16,705 bases of DNA, from NCBI GenBank assembly GCA_900541315.1, contig UQJF01000064.1, positions 1 to 16,705 on the forward strand. The letters are read 5' to 3'. Every line of letters begins with the position of its first letter. The first letter of the stretch is position 1. The DNA comes from an uncultured Clostridium sp. (GTDB lineage Bacteria > Bacillota > Clostridia > Lachnospirales > Lachnospiraceae). The notes beneath the pieces were generated by a model. The model was not told where the DNA came from, searched no databases, and saw only the letters and a list, made by a program, of their open reading frames with translations. Positions 13,357-16,705 of this stretch are shown one piece after another. A program made the position numbers and the translations under genes.

Positions 13357-14223
13357 TTATACCTGCCGCTTTCTCTTTTTATCCCACAATGCAAGAATCG
13401 CCTCTTTTGCTTCTGCCACTGTGGTAATATCATTATCAATATCCAGTCCCTTTTCTTTCAGATCATGGACCAGATACGTTACCTGGGGTGCTGCCAGACC
13501 AATGGCTTCTAATTCTTTATAATGACGGAACACTTCTCTTGGAGAGCCGTCAAATATCTTCTGTCCATGGTTCATAACGATCAGTCTTCCTGCGTATCTT
13601 GCAACATCTTCCATACTATGGGACACCAGGATAATAGTCATCTTCCGCTCTGTATGAAGTCTTGCGATCTGATCTAAAATCTCATCTCTTCCCCTTGGGT
13701 CCAGACCTGCTGTAGGCTCATCTAAGATCAGGACTTCTGGTTCCATGGCAAGTACACCTGCAATTGCAACTCTTCGCTTCTGGCCGCCAGACAGCTCAAA
13801 AGGTGACTGGCTGTAATAAGATTCATCCAAACCTACCAGACTTAAGGCTTTTTTCGCCTTTTCCTTTGCCTCCTCCTCAGAAAACCCCTGATTTTTCGGA
13901 CCAAAACATACATCTGTTAATACATCGATCTCAAAAAGCTGATGCTCCGGGTACTGGAATACCAGTCCTACCTTGCTGCGCAGCTTTTTCATATCATATT
14001 TATCTTTATAAATATTTTCTCCATTGTAATATAATGCACCAGAGCTTGCCTTGATCAACCCGTTTAAGTGCTGGATCAATGTGGATTTTCCAGAACCTGT
14101 ATGTCCTATAATGCCTACAAACTCTCCATCCTGGATCTCAAAATTCACATCAAAAAGAGCATGCTGCTCAAAGGCTGTACCATTTCCGTATACATAATTC
14201 AGATCAACTGCTTTTATCGACAT
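13357..14223 (-). CDS. ecfA2: ECF transporter ATP-binding protein A2
   Basis: This 288-residue ABC ATPase has Walker A GHTGSGKST (40-48), the Q-loop at Q90 (VGLVFQYPEHQLF, where the YPEHQLF form is characteristic of EcfA'), signature LSGGQKRR (144-151), Walker B VLILDEP (164-170) with catalytic E169, and switch H202. It pairs with EcfA1 as the heterodimeric motor of the ECF module. It lies 9 nt downstream of ecfA1 and 2 nt upstream of ecfT in a single operon. All motifs are intact. Confidence 0.95.
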   Translation of the reverse strand: MSIKAVDLNYVYGNGTAFEQHALFDVNFEIQDGEFVGIIGHTGSGKSTLIQHLNGLIKASSGALYYNGENIYKDKYDMKKLRSKVGLVFQYPEHQLFEIDVLTDVCFGPKNQGFSEEEAKEKAKKALSLVGLDESYYSQSPFELSGGQKRRVAIAGVLAMEPEVLILDEPTAGLDPRGRDEILDQIARLHTERKMTIILVSHSMEDVARYAGRLIVMNHGQKIFDGSPREVFRHYKELEAIGLAAPQVTYLVHDLKEKGLDIDNDITTVAEAKEAILALWDKKRKRQV

Positions 14224-14232
14224 CTTATTCTC

Positions 14233-15096
14233 CTACTTTTCATCTGTAAACAGAGCCATCAGCTGTCCCGCCAGCTCTTCCCTGCTTAAGATCCCATCTG
14301 TTAAAGGCATTCCTGCTTCCTTTAACTCATACGCAAGTTCCGTTGCCTGAGGCACATCCAGTCCATGTTCTTTTAATTCTTTTACACGGGAAAAGATCTC
14401 CTTTGGCACTCCATCCATGATCACTTTTCCGTCATCCATTACGATCACACGGTCTGCGTCAATGGCTTCCTCCATATAGTGAGTAATCAGTAAAACCGTA
14501 ATGCCTTCTTTTTTATTCAATTCATGAACCGTACGTATTACATCTTTTCGTCCGGTTGGGTCTAACATAGCCGTCGGTTCATCTAAAATAATGCACTGCG
14601 GCCGCATAGCCATAACACCGGCAATCGCAACTCTCTGCTTCTGGCCACCAGACAGCTTATTAGGAGATTGTTTTCTATACGCAGTCATTCCCACTGCTTT
14701 TAAGCTTTCATCTACCCGTTTCCAGATCTCCTTGGTCTCAACACCGATATTTTCCGGTCCAAAGCCTACATCTTCTTCTACAATATTTCCAATGATCTGG
14801 TTATCCGGATTCTGGAATACCATTCCCGCTGTTTTGCGCACATCCCAAATGTGTTCCTCGTCTTTTGTATCCATTTCTCCTACCCATACCGTTCCATCTG
14901 TTGGAAGGAGCAGTCCATTAATATGCTTTGCAAAGGTAGACTTTCCGGAACCATTATGCCCTAACACTGCCACAAAACTTCCCTTTTTTATATCCAGGTC
15001 AACACCATCTATGGCACGTTTTACTTCTTCTATTTTTTCTTCTTCATCTCTTCTTATATATTCATAGACCAGCCTGGCTGTTTTTACAATTCCCAT
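14233..15096 (-). CDS. ecfA1: ECF transporter ATP-binding protein A1
   Basis: This 287-residue ABC ATPase is the first gene of the operon. It has Walker [10 protein letters not shown] (46-54), Q-loop Q95 ([11 protein letters not shown]), signature LSGGQKQR (148-155), Walker B IILDEP (169-174) with catalytic E173, and switch H206. The FQNPDNQ form distinguishes EcfA1 from EcfA2. An AAGG box precedes the ATG. In many Firmicutes the gene follows rplQ; here it has its own consensus promoter (15214-15242) downstream of a cell-wall-protein gene. Confidence 0.95.
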   Translation of the reverse strand: MGIVKTARLVYEYIRRDEEEKIEEVKRAIDGVDLDIKKGSFVAVLGHNGSGKSTFAKHINGLLLPTDGTVWVGEMDTKDEEHIWDVRKTAGMVFQNPDNQIIGNIVEEDVGFGPENIGVETKEIWKRVDESLKAVGMTAYRKQSPNKLSGGQKQRVAIAGVMAMRPQCIILDEPTAMLDPTGRKDVIRTVHELNKKEGITVLLITHYMEEAIDADRVIVMDDGKVIMDGVPKEIFSRVKELKEHGLDVPQATELAYELKEAGMPLTDGILSREELAGQLMALFTDEK

Positions 15097-15213
15097 GACG
15101 TTCCTTTCAAGGTAATATTGTTTATAAAAAAAGTCAAATGTTTATACATCCCTGCGCGCAAGCACACCGCCTGTATAACCGCTTGACGATATTTTTATTG
15201 TAAACTCGTCACA

Positions 15214-15242
15214 ATTGTAGATGATATCATAGTATAAGTCAA
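15214..15242 (-). promoter_or_regulatory. Promoter of the ecfA1-ecfA2-ecfT-truA operon
   Basis: The minus strand reads TTGACT, 17 nt, TACAAT, predicting transcription start near 15207 and a leader of about 110 nt. In the leader, GACGA/TCGTC and a longer GTTATACA...TGTATAAAC inverted repeat can pair. The -35 box begins directly after the preceding terminator. Confidence 0.8.
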
Positions 15243-15243
15243 G

Positions 15244-15271
15244 AAAAAGCCGCCTTTTCAGACAGCTTTTT
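15244..15271 (-). terminator. Terminator of the cell-wall-binding protein gene
   Basis: On the minus strand AAAAAGCTGTCT and AGGCGGCTTTTT pair over 12 positions (two G-U) around a GAAA loop, ending in TTTTTC. It is separated from the ecfA1 -35 box by one base. Confidence 0.85.
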
Positions 15272-15302
15272 CGTATATACGTTATCATTTACTTTTTTAA
15301 TC

Positions 15303-16568
15303 TTAATGGTTCCAGACACCATCTGCATCTACAACAAAACCACCAATAGATGTACTTACCGCCTTAGATCCATCTCCTGGATAGAAATAATACCATTTAC
15401 CAGAAACCTGATACCAGCCTTCCATCATGACACCGGACTGGTTAATAAAGTAAGTCTTTCCGCTGATGGTCAGCCAGCAGTTAGAGATCATTGCTCCTTC
15501 CGGACCGCCCTGGTTTGGATTTAAGTAATACCATTTATCTCCTTCTTTAAGCCATCCTGTCTTCATACCGCCATAACTGGTATCAAAATAGTACCAGTGC
15601 CCATCTTTCTGCTGCCAACCTGTAAGCATCTTACCGCTGTTGTCAAAAAGATACCACTTGCTGTTCCACAGCAACCAGTTGTTCTTTATATAATTACCAT
15701 CCGGATACTTAAAATACCAGACATTGTTTTCCTGTCTCCAACCTACATCTGTAGTTCCTCCTCCGGGAGTAATACCACCGCTGCTTCCATCGGAACTGTT
15801 ATCCTGTCCGGATCCATCCGATACTTCATCTTCATCAATGTACTTGCTGTCAGATTCTGTCCATTCACTTTTCTTTCCATAGCGTTTCTGCTCATCAGTA
15901 TGGGGAACTGTGCGTACCTTAAAGGTATAATCCCCCTCTTTTGTCATATATGGATAGAAATTATAGGAAGTTCCATTGTAATCTTCCAGCTTCTTCATAA
16001 CAGTGGAACCTTTATACAAGATCACATCATAATAACCTGTTTTATCATCTGGTGCTTTCCAGGTTGCCTTTCCTTTTCCACTGCCCCACTCAGCTTCCTT
16101 AGGTGCTTCATAAGTGCCTTTTACCCCTTTGACACGAAGAACCACTTTCAGATTGCTTCCACTTTTACTTGAAGAAACAAACTCACCACCATTAATACTT
16201 ACTTTACTTGAGCTGTAGCTGCTGCGGAATCTATATTCATATTTAGAATCAGAAGAAGAATCCGGCTCCAGCCAGACAGTGATCTTTGGAGTATCTCCAA
16301 TGGACACATCTTTATTATTTGTCCATTCTGCAGACTCAACTCTGTATTTGTCTGATGTAGTATAAACCTTGGTTCCGGAATCATCCTTTGATGTTCCCAC
16401 ACTGTCTCCGCTGTTGATCTCATCCCCGGCATCAAGATCAACCTCTACCTTCAGGGAAATATTAGTAATATACTGATAATCTGACGAAGCCAGCGCCTGA
16501 TCAGGAAATGCTGTAATAAATATACCCATTGTCAGCAGCATACAGGCCATCCTCTTAAACTTCAACAT
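15303..16568 (-). CDS. Secreted cell-wall-binding repeat protein
   Basis: This 421-residue protein has an N-terminal signal peptide (MLKFKRMACMLLTMGIFITA, cleavage after ALA at about 27). An N-terminal region (about 30-245) appears to hold two beta-rich domains; WKAPDDKTGYYDVILYKG to YTFKVRTVPH (about 170-225) resembles a fibronectin III-like fold. A low-complexity Ser/Gly/Asp linker follows (250-275). The C-terminal part (276-421) has about six to seven aromatic repeats of the CW_binding_1 type (GWRQENNVWYFKY, GWQQKDGHWYYFD, GWLKEGDKWYYLN, GWYQVSGKWYYFYP), which bind choline or glucan-type polymers in the cell wall. No catalytic domain is recognisable, so it may be an adhesin or structural wall protein. 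AGGAGG lies about 9 nt before the ATG. It is its own transcription unit. Confidence 0.88.
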   Translation of the reverse strand: MLKFKRMACMLLTMGIFITAFPDQALASSDYQYITNISLKVEVDLDAGDEINSGDSVGTSKDDSGTKVYTTSDKYRVESAEWTNNKDVSIGDTPKITVWLEPDSSSDSKYEYRFRSSYSSSKVSINGGEFVSSSKSGSNLKVVLRVKGVKGTYEAPKEAEWGSGKGKATWKAPDDKTGYYDVILYKGSTVMKKLEDYNGTSYNFYPYMTKEGDYTFKVRTVPHTDEQKRYGKKSEWTESDSKYIDEDEVSDGSGQDNSSDGSSGGITPGGGTTDVGWRQENNVWYFKYPDGNYIKNNWLLWNSKWYLFDNSGKMLTGWQQKDGHWYYFDTSYGGMKTGWLKEGDKWYYLNPNQGGPEGAMISNCWLTISGKTYFINQSGVMMEGWYQVSGKWYYFYPGDGSKAVSTSIGGFVVDADGVWNH

Positions 16569-16644
16569 AAGCTGTATCCTCCTCCGTTTTGTGATGTTCT
16601 CTCGGAAGCTTTCTGTACTTGATTTTGTGAGAAGATTTTTTGTC

Positions 16645-16705
16645 AGTTGCGCCCAAATTTCTGAGGTGTACGCGGTGCGTACATTGATGAAATTCGGGTG
16701 CGACT
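16645..16705. repeat. Near-complete 61-nt palindrome upstream of the cell-wall gene
   Basis: Outer arms 16645-16661 and 16689-16705 (AGTTGCGCCCAAATTTC against GAAATTCGGGTGCGACT) pair at 14 of 17 positions. An inner perfect 7-bp stem TGTACGC/GCGTACA (16667-16673 and 16677-16683) has a GGT loop. Transcribed on the plus strand, two of the three outer mismatches become G-U pairs. It runs to the last base of the window and could extend further. Confidence 0.7.

Noticed and set aside
15597..16172. 191-codon plus-strand open frame with hydrophobic stretches
   Set aside because: Antisense to the cell-wall-binding protein gene; the hydrophobicity is a by-product of its Tyr/Lys/Asp codons read backwards.

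Overview
The window looks like a chromosomal segment of a gut-type Firmicute, most likely Lachnospiraceae (low-to-moderate G+C, GGAGG-type ribosome binding sites, Clostridia-style L13/S9, an ECF transporter core, a glucan/choline-type cell-wall-binding repeat protein, and ParA/integrase genes typical of Lachnospiraceae conjugative elements). Essentially every convincing gene reads on the minus strand.

Right part (about 10.57-16.7 kb) is core genome, in transcription order: a secreted cell-wall-binding repeat protein, a terminator, then a consensus promoter and the housekeeping run ecfA1-ecfA2-ecfT-truA, followed by a second strong promoter, a structured leader and rplM-rpsI, closed by a terminator. 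ecfA1/A2/T form the shared energising module of ECF vitamin/metal transporters; truA modifies tRNA; rplM/rpsI encode ribosomal proteins L13 and S9.

Left part (about 0-10.5 kb) is accessory DNA lying just downstream of rpsI and reads as a graveyard of nested mobile elements. Next to rpsI are direct repeats, hairpins and the first 16 codons of a conjugative-element-type ParA ATPase. That gene is cut inside its Walker A motif (KGGVG|KT) by a complete RIT element (recombinase in trio: three consecutive tyrosine recombinases, 6504-9961) with elaborate repeat-rich ends and a shared 6-bp core, CCAACA, at both junctions. Beyond it lie a 5'-truncated SmtB/CzrA-like ArsR regulator, a degenerate coding remnant, and an intact-looking type IV toxin-antitoxin pair (AbiEi-like winged-helix regulator plus AbiEii-like nucleotidyltransferase) whose promoter is covered by a symmetrical array of GAGTTAAGA half-sites.

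The leftmost module consists of a roughly 440-nt highly structured, apparently non-coding stretch with a BoxA-like rRNA-leader motif, then a mazF-type RNase toxin, an 8-nt overlapping excisionase-like HTH gene, and two paralogous tyrosine integrases. The distal integrase has lost its C-terminal catalytic part at the edge of the window. The two most unusual signals are the RIT insertion exactly in the P-loop codons of parA and the unexplained structured RNA-like region in front of mazF.
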